Assembly: GCF_030915485.1 (NCBI RefSeq)
Contig: NZ_CP133266.1
Span: 248,001 to 312,000, forward strand
Source: Neobacillus sp. PS3-40
GTDB lineage: Bacteria; Bacillota; Bacilli; Bacillales; Cytobacillaceae
Direction of reading: 5' to 3'
Length of the DNA: 64,000 bases
Translations under genes and position numbers: made by a program
The notes under the pieces: generated by a model
What the model saw: the letters and a program-made list of their open reading frames with translations, nothing else
Database searches by the model: none
What the model was told of the DNA's origin: nothing
Shown here: positions 8,454 to 16,507 of the stretch, piece after piece
Numbering within the stretch: the first letter of the stretch is position 1
Layout: every line of letters starts with the position of its first letter

Positions 8454-8735
8454 ACCAGCAGTAACCTCACCAGTAAAATGAAATAAAATAACTTGATGTT
8501 TTATGCTACTGATAAAACTATATATACCAGTTGTGCTATTAAGCTTCACATCAAATCCTGTTTCCTCTTTAACTTTTCTACAAGCTGAATGATGAATGTC
8601 TTCACCATATTCAATGTGTCCACTCGGAAAGTTCCATTTATCAATAGCAGTTGGTTTATTTTCTCTAATTATTAACACTTCATCATCTCTGAATATTGAT
8701 ACACTAACTACTAAAATAATCTTATCTTGAGCCAT
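8433..8735 (-). pseudogene. Truncated Nudix hydrolase
   Basis: This copy is collinear with the 152-aa Nudix protein at 44117 for its first 95 residues, then ends at a repeat half-site, losing about 50 residues. Its Nudix box (GHIEYGEDIHHSACRKVKEETGF) has Lys instead of the first Glu of the REUXEE core, and that Glu is a metal ligand in the family. Both defects suggest it is inactive. Confidence 0.7.
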
Positions 8736-8793
8736 TCTTTTTATCCTAAATTATTTTATTTTATGTTTCTTTCTCTATTTAACTCCTGATTAC

Positions 8794-8875
8794 CTTCTTC
8801 TCTCACTCCTGAACCGTTAGTGGAACAACAGAAAAAAGCTCTCCCCTTATTGAAGGAAAGCCCCCGTTAGTGAAA
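8794..8875. repeat. attC-like repeat, complete
   Basis: TTCTTCTCTCACTC-CTGAACC-GTTAGTGGAACAA, stem GCTctCC / GGAaAGC, then CCCCCGTTAGTGAAAAA. Confidence 0.8.
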
Positions 8876-8885
8876 AATCTTCCTT

Positions 8886-9317
8886 TTATTCATCGGAATT
8901 TTCATCTTGTCGTTTTGTTCGTAAATAATAAATATAAATTACTGGCACAAGACCACAAATAAATAATATTCCACCCATAATTACCCCATCAATTAAAGTA
9001 AATCCATCAGTAAATGCTACAAACAATCCGACAACAGCAGAAATAATTACTAATACAAACAGCGAAATACTAAGGCTCTTTCTCGGGGATTTTGCATTAC
9101 TTTCATGGTCTGCACTAATACTCATTGATAAATATGATGAAATAACAGTTGTTATCATGAATACAAGCCATAATGTATTTTCTCTCATGCCATCTAACCC
9201 TTTTGTAACTAAGTCATATCCTAAAATTCCAAGAATACCAACTGTTTGAATAATATACGCGATGCGGATGTTTTTTAAATTTTTCAAAATTAAACGTTCA
9301 TCTTTAATTTTTTTCAT
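8886..9317 (-). CDS. Membrane protein paired with HTH regulator (143 aa)
   Basis: Four hydrophobic segments lie near residues 18-35, 47-63, 82-103 and 112-132, with charged ends. Its ATG overlaps the stop of the upstream HTH gene by four bases, so the two are translationally coupled. XRE regulator plus small membrane partner pairs are common in Firmicutes. The specific function is unknown. Confidence 0.65.
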   Translation of the reverse strand: MKKIKDERLILKNLKNIRIAYIIQTVGILGILGYDLVTKGLDGMRENTLWLVFMITTVISSYLSMSISADHESNAKSPRKSLSISLFVLVIISAVVGLFVAFTDGFTLIDGVIMGGILFICGLVPVIYIYYLRTKRQDENSDE

Positions 9318-9523
9318 TTTTCATCACTCTCCTTTTCTATCCAAAATATTTCATCTAATGTTTTATTAACTGTATAACAAATATCAAGACACAACTTTAA
9401 GGTTGGATTATATTTTCCTTTTTCAATTAAACTAATTGTTTGGCGAGTGACACCTATCTTTTCTGCAAGTTGTTGCTGTGTTAAATTTACTTGAATACGA
9501 GCAATCTTAATTTTATTTTCCAA
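9314..9523 (-). CDS. XRE-family helix-turn-helix regulator (69 aa)
   Basis: One HTH_3 domain fills the protein: RIQVNLTQQQLAEKIGVTRQ then TISLIEKGKYNPTLKLCLDI. It is a compact DNA-binding protein of the YozG/Cro-like type. I place the start at the TTG at 9523, ten bases after GAGGGG, because the longer frame begins without a site. It is coupled to the membrane protein at 8886 by an ATGA overlap and may repress this pair. Confidence 0.8.
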   Translation of the reverse strand: MENKIKIARIQVNLTQQQLAEKIGVTRQTISLIEKGKYNPTLKLCLDICYTVNKTLDEIFWIEKESDEK

Positions 9524-9603
9524 ATGATGTAATCCCCTCCTCAAAATCATCGTAACATATATATTGCATAATTCAATATATATATTGCATTAATTGCAAA
9601 ATC

Positions 9604-9694
9604 ATTCTTCAACTATTCTGATCCTTAGTTCAATAAAAAATAAGGTTGCCGCAGCAACCTATTGTTCCACAATATGTACCCGATAGCTCAAGAA
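9604..9694. repeat. attC-like repeat
   Basis: TTCTTCAACTATT-CTGATCC-TTAGTTCAATAAA, stem AGGTTGC/GCAACCT, arm ATTGTTCCACAAT, right arm CGATAGCTCAAGA. Confidence 0.75.
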
Positions 9695-9710
9695 CATTCC
9701 TTCAAATATT

Positions 9711-10490
9711 TTATTTACGTCCTATATACAAAAAATGTTGGCTTGTACCCATTAAATTTTCATCTGTACTTAGGTAATAACCCATTTCTAACCACTTTCT
9801 GTATTCAATTTCCTCTAATTTATTAATCTCGTTTTCCTTACAACCCAGAATATTTTCAATACCTGCAAATATTATTTCTTTCAAACCAAAGCTTTTCATA
9901 AAAGCTCTTGCTTCTTTTGAGTCAATAAAATAAGCGGTTGTAAAACCTTCCCTGTCTTTATTTTCTCCATTGTTTAAATAGCCAAGTAATCCGCCAACTG
10001 ATTCAATTGGAAATAAGTGCAATAAATTATCTTGTATTGGAGCATAGTTAGAAATAAATGATGTAATGATCATTCCATTTGGTTTTAATAATTTTAAAGC
10101 TCCTTCAACTGCTTTTCTCCTTTCGGATTCCTTGATTAAATGGTACAACGGTCCCATAAGAAGGATTACATCGTATTGTTGTTCAAATTTATCCAATTTC
10201 AATGCATTACCGTATATATAATTCTCTAAGATAATACCTCTTTCATACGATTTTCTTTTTGCAATTTCAATATTTCTATTCGATAAATCAAGCAAAGTAA
10301 CCTTGTGCCCTTTCTCTGCCAAATACATCGCATACCTACCTGGACCACCACCAATATCAAAGATTTGCAAATTATCGCCTTTTATAAATTCATCTAGATA
10401 CCGTTTAGTAATGTCAAATTCAATTTTATGACGTTCCAGCCTTTTCCACTCATCGTATTCTGTATCGTACCAATGTTCTATTTCGTTCAT
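9711..10490 (-). CDS. Class I SAM-dependent methyltransferase (259 aa)
   Basis: Motif I is IFDIGGGPGRYAMYLAEKGH (residues 38-57), followed by acidic motif II VTLLDLS and motif IV VILLMGPLYHL, which includes the YHL often seen in methyltransferase_11/25 proteins. The C-terminal part probably forms the substrate domain; the substrate is not predictable. AGGGGGA lies seven bases before the ATG. It is a single-gene unit between two repeats. Confidence 0.85.
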   Translation of the reverse strand: MNEIEHWYDTEYDEWKRLERHKIEFDITKRYLDEFIKGDNLQIFDIGGGPGRYAMYLAEKGHKVTLLDLSNRNIEIAKRKSYERGIILENYIYGNALKLDKFEQQYDVILLMGPLYHLIKESERRKAVEGALKLLKPNGMIITSFISNYAPIQDNLLHLFPIESVGGLLGYLNNGENKDREGFTTAYFIDSKEARAFMKSFGLKEIIFAGIENILGCKENEINKLEEIEYRKWLEMGYYLSTDENLMGTSQHFLYIGRK

Positions 10491-10610
10491 TTTTCTATCC
10501 CCCTAAAAATCCTCTAACTTTAACAGAATTATAACCCTCGAAGAATTGGAAATTGATCCTGAATATTATACTCCTTTTTTTGTTTTTATTTGTAAATAGT
10601 TGTTAGATAT

Positions 10611-10688
10611 TTTTGAACTAAGGGGTGTTAGTTGAATAAGAAAACGGGCGACACTTTTTTAAAATATGCATCGCCCTTTAAAAGATAT
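10611..10688. repeat. attC-like repeat
   Basis: Arms TTTTGAACTAA and GTTAGTTGAATAAG flank GGGGT. The stem is GGGCGA/TCGCCC, followed by CCTTTAAAAG. Confidence 0.7.
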
Positions 10689-11608
10689 CAATTTGGACCA
10701 AACGTTTTTCCTATTGCGTACTTTGATTTAAAAGTCTTTAAAAAGTTTTCACTAAAATCATTATATTTGCTACTTAAGACTTTCAGATATTCAGAAAAGT
10801 CTTCTGGTAGTATATTAGGATTTTCCTTGATATACATAAATAATTTCTTACTCATTTCGTACATCTCAGTATATCCTTCCTGATTTTGTGCTTCTTGAAT
10901 TCGTCTTTTAATTTCTTCCTTTTCATCTTCAGTAAGATTATCATTGAATGTGTTAACATTATTGACGATATTTTTACTTCGAATCTCGAATTGTTCTATT
11001 CCCTCTCGCGAAATCTGTTCGTATAGATGATTTAAAATCTCATTGATTTCATCTGGAAATTGAATGCTTTCAGTTTCGTCAAGCGTGTTTACGAATTTTT
11101 TCCAAACCTGTTCTTTCTCCTTGGTATCAATAGGTTCATCAAGGAACGCTCCATACATCACTGCAACTAATTTTCCAAATCCTGAAGGGAAAATTCTTTC
11201 TAATTCCTTTTTCATATAATCTTTTGTGGATTTGGCATTCAAATCTAAATAGTAATTTAGCCTATCTAAATTCTTGGTATTTGACGTAGAATTGTCATTC
11301 TCTAACAAAGACTTAATGACTTTTTCGGTTTCATTTAATACGTTAATCTTTTCTTTGATTTTTTCCAATTGCTCTACCATAACATTATTAAATGACATTG
11401 GTGTGTCAAAGATGTTTTTGATTTTCTGTAATGAAACATCAAGCAATCTCAATGCTTTAACTTGCTTTAACCTTTCTACTTCAGCCTCTGAGTAATTGCG
11501 ATAAGAATTATCCTCTTCCTTAGTAGGATTGATTAACCCCATCTCTTCATAATAATAAATTGCCTTTCGTGTCAGTCCAGTTTCTCTCATTACATCACTA
11601 ATTTTCAT
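10688..11608 (-). CDS. MerR-family transcriptional regulator (306 aa)
   Basis: An N-terminal winged-helix MerR domain (MKISDVMRETGLTRKAIYYY through about residue 75) is followed by a coiled coil (residues 80-110) and a long helical C-terminal region that may sense a ligand. The start is the ATG at 11608, seven bases after AGGAGGT. The C-terminal domain has no Cys cluster that would point to a metal. The target is unknown; it is a lone cassette-like gene. Confidence 0.85.
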   Translation of the reverse strand: MKISDVMRETGLTRKAIYYYEEMGLINPTKEEDNSYRNYSEAEVERLKQVKALRLLDVSLQKIKNIFDTPMSFNNVMVEQLEKIKEKINVLNETEKVIKSLLENDNSTSNTKNLDRLNYYLDLNAKSTKDYMKKELERIFPSGFGKLVAVMYGAFLDEPIDTKEKEQVWKKFVNTLDETESIQFPDEINEILNHLYEQISREGIEQFEIRSKNIVNNVNTFNDNLTEDEKEEIKRRIQEAQNQEGYTEMYEMSKKLFMYIKENPNILPEDFSEYLKVLSSKYNDFSENFLKTFKSKYAIGKTFGPN

Positions 11609-11682
11609 AATAAACACCTCCTATTCACACCATAATTTATAACCTTGGGGAAAGGTCAAGTAATTTCTAAAAATACTTTGGC

Positions 11683-11760
11683 TTTCTTCAACTAACCTGA
11701 ACAGTTAGCACAACAAGTGATTGCCCTTATTGAACAATAGCCCCCTTTAGTTCAATAAGA
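11683..11760. repeat. attC-like repeat
   Basis: TTCTTCAACTAAC-CTGAACA-GTTAGCACAACAAG, variable stem, TTATTGAACAA-TAGCCCCC-TTTAGTTCAATAAG. Confidence 0.85.
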
Positions 11761-11895
11761 AATTAATCTGGAACGTAAAATCCACCGATTCTTTTTTGAT
11801 TTATTTAAAATAAATGAATAACCAATAGTTAAGTACAAGCATCTTTTTAGCTTCGGAATAAACTGAATATGATTTAGAGAGTAGGGGGTGAAAAC

Positions 11896-12471
11896 ATGAA
11901 TAAACCATGGTTCAACCATTCTTGCATTAGTGAACAGGAAGTTCGTTTAAGAAATGCTATGCGTTTAGTTTGGGAACAACACGTGTACTGGACAAGAATG
12001 ACAATCAATAGCATTGCCTTTGATTTACCTGATTTAGACGCTGTTACCGCACGTCTACTCCGAAACGCTACAGATATGGGCAATTTACTAAAGCCTTTCT
12101 ATGGAAATAGAATAGCCGCAAAGTTCAGCAATTTAATAAGGGAACACCTGTTAATTGCTGCGGAACTTGTTAAAGCCGCAAAAGCAGGAAATCAAAATGC
12201 TGTAGCGGATGCAGAGAGAAGATGGTACGCAAATGGAGAAGAAATTGCCGAATTCCTAAGCAGAATAAATCCGTTTATATCAAGAGATGAATTCCAAGAA
12301 ATGTTTTTCGAGCATCTGGCACTTACTACTAAGGAAGCATTATTTATACTCCAAAATAATTTTAAATCAAGTATTGCTGTGTTTGATAAAATTGAAGCAG
12401 AAGCTTTACAAATGGCGGACACAATAACGAATGCAATTGTGAAACAATTCCCCAGAAAGTTTCAAATATAA
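11896..12471 (+). CDS. Conserved helical protein of Bacillaceae (191 aa)
   Basis: A plus-strand gene whose protein is mostly alpha-helical, with two related segments: HVYWTRMTINSIAFDLPD...REHLLIAAELVKAAKAG and FEHLALTTKEALFILQNN. Similar Firmicute proteins are sometimes annotated as acetylglutamate kinase, but no kinase motif is visible, so I treat the function as unknown. GAGTAGGGGGTG precedes the ATG. The gene has its own terminator (12503-12530), unlike the minus-strand units, and lies between two repeats. Confidence 0.75.
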   Translation: MNKPWFNHSCISEQEVRLRNAMRLVWEQHVYWTRMTINSIAFDLPDLDAVTARLLRNATDMGNLLKPFYGNRIAAKFSNLIREHLLIAAELVKAAKAGNQNAVADAERRWYANGEEIAEFLSRINPFISRDEFQEMFFEHLALTTKEALFILQNNFKSSIAVFDKIEAEALQMADTITNAIVKQFPRKFQI

Positions 12472-12502
12472 GAGTTACTGATTGCACCATAAAATTATTA
12501 AT

Positions 12503-12530
12503 GGCACTAATTCAGTGCCTTTTTTATGTA
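12503..12530 (+). terminator. Rho-independent terminator
   Basis: GGCACTaattcAGTGCC followed by TTTTTT, 30 bases after the plus-strand gene. Confidence 0.85.
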
Positions 12531-12545
12531 GTTTGTGTGAATTTA

Positions 12546-12638
12546 AATTGAAATAAACTGCCACTTTAGTTTAAGAAGAAAAAAAGTCACCAAAATAGCA
12601 GATGGCTCTTCAACTATTGCACCCATTAGTCGAATAAA
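12546..12638. repeat. attC-like repeat
   Basis: Arms AATTGAAATAAA and TTTAGTTTAAGAAG flank CTGCCAC. The AGTCACCAAAATAGCA middle and CTTCAACTA-TTGCACCCATTAGTCGAATAAA follow. From the CACCCATTAGTCG point onward it matches 48003 onward. Confidence 0.8.
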
Positions 12639-12670
12639 AAGTATTTTTTACAAGCACAAAATAGTCTGTT

Positions 12671-12853
12671 TTAATAGAGTGATGAGTTGTTCTCAGGTAA
12701 TAAAACAGCAAGAATTAAGTAGATAAAAAAGGAAACGGGAGTAAAAATAAATATTAATCTTACAAGAAAAGGGGAAATACCAAAATGTTCAGCTAATCCT
12801 CCGCATACTCCTAATAACGCCTTTTCTTTTGACGATTTTGTTAACCTATTCAA
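12671..12853 (-). CDS. PspC-domain small membrane protein (60 aa)
   Basis: The PspC domain has its typical opening (KALLGVCGGLAEHFGISPFL, residues 11-30) and one C-terminal transmembrane helix (residues 33-52). Related proteins take part in envelope stress responses. The start is TTG, six bases after GGAGGG. A second, frameshifted copy with its repeat lies at 48054, and the two define a duplicated cassette. Confidence 0.85.
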   Translation of the reverse strand: MNRLTKSSKEKALLGVCGGLAEHFGISPFLVRLIFIFTPVSFFIYLILAVLLPENNSSLY

Positions 12854-12908
12854 TGGAATCCCTCCTTATATCTAAATTATGATTATTCAAAATTGTACCA
12901 TTTGAGGT

Positions 12909-13000
12909 TCCTCAACAAAACTATTCATCAGTCAAATAAGTAAACGGCTGTCGAAGCAGTCTTACCTTTGTTGAACTCATGCCCTTGTTTGTTTAAGTAA
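12909..13000. repeat. attC-like repeat, PspC-cassette type
   Basis: TCCTCAACAAAAC-TATTCATC-AGTCAAATAAG, stem AACGGCTGT.../..., TTTGTTGAACTCATGCCC and outer arm GTTTGTTTAAGTA. Up to CATGCCC it is nearly identical to 48290-48366. Confidence 0.75.
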
Positions 13001-13033
13001 AATACTTCACATTCTTTCCTTCGAAGAATAAAA

Positions 13034-13165
13034 TTATTTGTTCGCTAAGACACTCAATAAGTCTACAATTTGTGCCAACCAAAGGGCGGAAAATCCCGTG
13101 CCAATTGCAATTGCAACCAGTGCTATAACTGTAACCCCTTTTAATGTATTGTTATCAAACTTCAT
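13034..13165 (-). CDS. Small membrane protein (43 aa)
   Basis: One transmembrane helix (TVIALVAIAIGTGFSALWLA) follows a short polar N-terminus (MKFDNNTLKGV). AGGAGGAG lies nine bases before the ATG. It lies between repeats. Function unknown. Confidence 0.6.
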   Translation of the reverse strand: MKFDNNTLKGVTVIALVAIAIGTGFSALWLAQIVDLLSVLANK

Positions 13166-13246
13166 TTATTAATTTCTCCTCCTATTTGGATGATAATTCC
13201 ATTTTAACATTAACCTCTTTCGTTAGACTATTAAAAAATTTATCAC

Positions 13247-13328
13247 TTCTATTAAGATAACCTGACCGCTACTTGAAGAAGAAAAGTGCATTACTGTTAT
13301 TCCAGTAATGCACCCTTTAGCTTAAAAA
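13247..13328. repeat. attC-like repeat with perfect stem
   Basis: TATTAAGATAAC-CTGACC-GCTACTTGAAGAAG, stem TGCATTACTGttattcCAGTAATGCA, then CCCTTTAGCTTAAAAA. Confidence 0.85.
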
Positions 13329-13329
13329 T

Positions 13330-13467
13330 TTATTTAAAAATTAAGTACAAAACTATTGCCCCAACAATGATTATTCCACCAATTTTTGGACTGCCGTAAA
13401 ATGTTCTGTTCCAACCATCATCTGTTTCTATTTTGCTTTTATCTTGGTTCTTCTCAACTTTTCTCAT
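13330..13467 (-). CDS. Small protein with C-terminal membrane helix (45 aa)
   Basis: MRKVEKNQDKSKIETDDGWN is polar; IGGIIIVGAIVLYLIF forms a C-terminal helix. The ATG at 13467 is favoured over the one three codons upstream, which overlaps the GGGG ribosome binding site. Its stop is next to the repeat. Confidence 0.55.
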   Translation of the reverse strand: MRKVEKNQDKSKIETDDGWNRTFYGSPKIGGIIIVGAIVLYLIFK

Positions 13468-13550
13468 TGTTTGCATCCCCTGATATGTTAATATTCACCT
13501 TTTTTAAAATATATTACGAATTAAGAATTTTAAAGTTTCAATTTCCAAAA

Positions 13551-13622
13551 GCTTATTCAACTAAACTGGGCAGTTTAGTTAAACAAAAAAGGTGATGGTT
13601 GCAGCTGAAAACCCACCTTGTA
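13551..13622. repeat. attC-like repeat, left half only
   Basis: TTATTCAACTAAA-CTGGGCA-GTTTAGTTAAACAA and stem GGTGgg/CCCACC are present; no right site follows. Confidence 0.65.
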
Positions 13623-13664
13623 GATTAATGTAAAAAACGTAATTTTTAGTTTACATTGATTTAT

Positions 13665-13740
13665 TTAATCTCTATAACCGTATCCAATCAATTTATGTGA
13701 TTTTATGTCTGCATAAACTGCAAACCCACCTACTGTTGGA
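13665..13740 (-). pseudogene. 3' remnant of a lipoprotein gene
   Basis: The frame reads NPTVGGFAVYADIKSHKLIG YGYRD and a stop. It corresponds to the last 23 residues of the lipoprotein at 62005 (AVLGGIGVFADINSHHVIGFGYRD). Only this tail survives, joined directly to the 3' end of the VanZ gene. The upstream part has been removed. Confidence 0.75.
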
Positions 13741-13743
13741 TTA

Positions 13744-14304
13744 TCATTTGAAGGAAAGTCCAAAGAAAGTCCCTAACACATTACAAATAACATCGTCAAT
13801 ATCTACTGTACGTGTCATTCCTAATCCTAATTGTAGTTCTACAAACTGTAAACATTCAACACATAAAGAAACAAAGAGTCCAATCATTATCGTATATTTT
13901 AGCCCTTTGAACTTTCTCCATAATATAGGCATAAGAAATCCCAAAGGCATAAGCATTAAAATATTGCCTCCTTCGTTTTTCACTATTATCTTAATCATAA
14001 ATAGTGAATCTCCACTATAAGCTGTTCCTACTTGATTAATATCGCCTAATATCGAGATAAGAGGAATGTAGTTTAAAAACCTATTAGTGAATTTTTCATG
14101 AGGAACCCCTATTTCTAAAGGGAACAAAGTCACTGAAATAACCATCAGTATGTATAAAACAAACAGAAACCTTATCAATTCCTTAAACAAAACCAACGGC
14201 CTTTTATGTTTCCGTTTTAATGCCAGTATTATTACTCTCACAACTATGTAACATATAAAACCAAAAACAATAACTATATCTCCATTAAATCTCAAAAAAA
14301 CCAC
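13744..14304 (-). CDS. VanZ-like membrane protein (186 aa)
   Basis: VanZ-fold protein with about five membrane segments. Family hallmarks are NFLNYIPLISI, GGNILMLMPLGFLMPIL and the C-terminal VECLQFVELQLGLGMTRTVDIDDVICNVLG. VanZ gives low-level teicoplanin resistance in enterococci, but most family members are uncharacterised. It starts at a GTG with a weak upstream site. Two other VanZ-like genes lie at 34369 and 50571. Confidence 0.85.
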   Translation of the reverse strand: MVFLRFNGDIVIVFGFICYIVVRVIILALKRKHKRPLVLFKELIRFLFVLYILMVISVTLFPLEIGVPHEKFTNRFLNYIPLISILGDINQVGTAYSGDSLFMIKIIVKNEGGNILMLMPLGFLMPILWRKFKGLKYTIMIGLFVSLCVECLQFVELQLGLGMTRTVDIDDVICNVLGTFFGLSFK

Positions 14305-14349
14305 CCATACCTAATTCATCAAAATCGTTACCAAGGTTAAATGTAATAA

Positions 14350-14430
14350 TCATAACTAAACTGCCCGTTTACTTAAAGAAAAAAAAGGGCGTTACCATTG
14401 TTCAAGTATTGCCCCCTTTAGTTCAATAAA
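14350..14430. repeat. attC-like repeat, complete
   Basis: CATAACTAAA-CTGCCC-GTTTACTTAAAGAA, stem GGGC/GCCC, TTGTTCAAGTA-TTGCCCCC-TTTAGTTCAATAAA. Confidence 0.88.
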
Positions 14431-14438
14431 TATTGGTC

Positions 14439-15638
14439 CTAATTCACATATAGATGCAAAACATCTTCCTGCTTCTCATATCTTCCGTTTATTACACCTA
14501 TACCATCAACTGTAAGTGAATCAATATTTTCAATGGGATTATCCTTTAATATCAGATGTAATTTAGTTATATTTTGGAGTCCGCCTTTACAATAGGCTAT
14601 AACAGATTGTTGAATTAGATAGTCTGCATTGTTAATTTCTACTTTTATAAAGTTCTTGTGTAAAAGCCTATCTTCAAATTGAACAATATTCATCGGATCA
14701 AAAGATTTAGCAGTTATTTCACCTTCAATAAATAGATTAATTCCTTTTTGCTGCTCAAAGTTTTCAAATGTAATTTTCCTATTTTGCCTAACAAAATTAA
14801 TTATTTCCTCTGTTTCGGGACTTATTTCCACATCACTTATTTTTTCAGAGTTATCGGAAATCTGTTTTAATAAATCGTATAGTGTTTCTTCTTTGCCCCA
14901 AAAACCTTCCTTCCAACTTGGCAAAAAATCATCAAGTAATAAACACATAACCAAACCTGAACTATAACAACTCTTCCGTATATATGAAGTGGATTCATAT
15001 TTGTCAATAAGGTGCTGCCCATATTTTCTTAAAATGGAATTGTACTCTAAATTACATTTTTCGGAGAAAGCCTTTAGTTCAACATACCACGCTGGTCCTT
15101 CAATTGTTTCAATTGAATTTTCGTATAATAAATAGTTATTGATTTTGGTAGCCCTTTTTTCTCTTAAGGTAATAAAAGTATTAAGATATTGTTTCTTTTT
15201 AATAAAATTATTTTCTAACATTGCACTAAAAAGGGTAGCTCTTTCCTTATTTCGTAATTCCACATTTTCTCTTGTTAACGGATATGTGATTCCCAGAATT
15301 TCATTTACAAACCGTTCTTCCCCTTTAACATATTGAAAACCATGAAATAATTCGTGTACGAGATTAGAATATAAACTTGCGTAATCCTTGTACAATTCTA
15401 GATTCACGATTGCCGTTGGAAAATTATCATAAAGAATGAGTGTACAACCTATAAATTGTTCATCCCACTTTAATATTTGATATTTGTCCTTTTGAATTTT
15501 TGTCATTCTAGGATGGTTGAAAAGATAAACATAACTCTTATCATATAATGCGTAAGCAACCGATTCAAAACTAAACCAATAGTTTTTCAAATTCGCATTT
15601 ACTATGTCTTTGCAAATACGGTTAAGATAAATATCCAT
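14439..15638 (-). CDS. HExxH-containing putative metallopeptidase (399 aa)
   Basis: A soluble protein with LVHELFHGFQY near residue 90, fitting the zinc-metallopeptidase HExxH motif. A downstream Glu (for example in NEILGIT or RNKERATLF) could be the third ligand, which I cannot assign. No signal peptide is visible, so it is probably cytoplasmic. The start ATG at 15638 is nine bases after AAGGG. I do not recognise a named family; it is the largest non-IS gene of the minus-strand cassette region. Confidence 0.65.
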   Translation of the reverse strand: MDIYLNRICKDIVNANLKNYWFSFESVAYALYDKSYVYLFNHPRMTKIQKDKYQILKWDEQFIGCTLILYDNFPTAIVNLELYKDYASLYSNLVHELFHGFQYVKGEERFVNEILGITYPLTRENVELRNKERATLFSAMLENNFIKKKQYLNTFITLREKRATKINNYLLYENSIETIEGPAWYVELKAFSEKCNLEYNSILRKYGQHLIDKYESTSYIRKSCYSSGLVMCLLLDDFLPSWKEGFWGKEETLYDLLKQISDNSEKISDVEISPETEEIINFVRQNRKITFENFEQQKGINLFIEGEITAKSFDPMNIVQFEDRLLHKNFIKVEINNADYLIQQSVIAYCKGGLQNITKLHLILKDNPIENIDSLTVDGIGVINGRYEKQEDVLHLYVN

Positions 15639-15715
15639 CGTTTTCATCCCTTATATAAAAATTTATAACTTCTAAATTCTCTAAAGGATTAAATCCTCCT
15701 TCTACTAAAAGTGAA

Positions 15716-15797
15716 CTTATTCAAGTTAACTGACGGATTGTATAAGAAGAAAAAAGCATTACCGTTATTCCAGTAACGGCCCCCGTTAGCTTAAGTA
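15716..15797. repeat. attC-like repeat
   Basis: TTATTCAAGTTAAC-TGACG-GATTGTATAAG, stem GCaTTACCG ... CAGTAACGGC, CCCCCGTTAGCTTAAGTA. Confidence 0.8.
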
Positions 15798-15923
15798 TGA
15801 TCTTTCGCAATATTTCAAGTAGTAATCTCTATTGTAATAAAGTTTCTTGTGTTCTCTTCATTTTTGGCTCGGTTTAAAGGTATATTTCGACTAATAAAAG
15901 AAAAGATACTTAACTCCATTTAG

Positions 15924-16148
15924 TTAAAAAAGGGAATATATTTGAATTGCCAATATAATAGTTAATGCAATGATACCAATAATCAATACTATTTTTCCGT
16001 AACGAATTGCACCTTCAGACACTTCAGGTTCCTCTTTATACATCCATCTTCTTCCCCATAATAAACTATCCTCAGTGCACAGATAAGTCCAAATTAATAC
16101 CGCATATAAAGGAATCAATATAATAACAAGCAGAAAAGTGTCGGCCAA
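15924..16148 (-). CDS. Small membrane protein (74 aa)
   Basis: Two transmembrane helices (residues 4-24 and 48-72) flank a Trp/Arg-rich loop (LLWGRRWMYKEEPE). TTG start six bases after GGAGGG. Family not recognised. Confidence 0.6.
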   Translation of the reverse strand: MADTFLLVIILIPLYAVLIWTYLCTEDSLLWGRRWMYKEEPEVSEGAIRYGKIVLIIGIIALTIILAIQIYSLF

Positions 16149-16159
16149 CTTTATCCCTC

Positions 16160-16186
16160 CGTAATGCCCCCGGCTAGTTCAAAAAG
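16160..16186. repeat. attC-like right half-site
   Basis: GTAATGCCCCCGGCTAGTTCAAAAAG; no left half or hairpin. Confidence 0.6.
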
Positions 16187-16189
16187 AAA

Positions 16190-16456
16190 TTATTCCATAC
16201 TCTTACCTTGACTAACCACCTTAATTAATTTATCAATTTTTTGATTTCTCTCTTGGTCTGATTTTGTTTTTGTATTAATGAATTTAATTACTTTATTTAC
16301 AAAATAAATACCAAAAACGCTAAGAACGAAATATAAAATAATAGGTAAAAAGGCCAGAACAACAAATCCACCATTCATTACTGTTAATAATATAAGAGAA
16401 AGAAACAACCCACCTTTAATACCCATTTCAAACCACATCGCCTTTTCCATTTGCAA
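16190..16456 (-). CDS. Small membrane protein (88 aa)
   Basis: Two or three hydrophobic segments (residues 14-28, 31-55) and a Lys-rich tail (NTKTKSDQERNQKIDKLIK). No good ribosome binding site precedes the possible starts, so the N-terminus is uncertain. It lies between two half-sites. Confidence 0.45.
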   Translation of the reverse strand: MQMEKAMWFEMGIKGGLFLSLILLTVMNGGFVVLAFLPIILYFVLSVFGIYFVNKVIKFINTKTKSDQERNQKIDKLIKVVSQGKSME

Positions 16457-16459
16457 AAA

Positions 16460-16496
16460 TGCTTCTTTAAGTATTGCCTCCTTTAGTTAAACAAGA
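16460..16496. repeat. attC-like right half-site
   Basis: TTCTTTAAGTATTGCCTCC then TTTAGTTAAACAAG. Confidence 0.65.
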
Positions 16497-16507
16497 AACA
16501 ATAGTCA

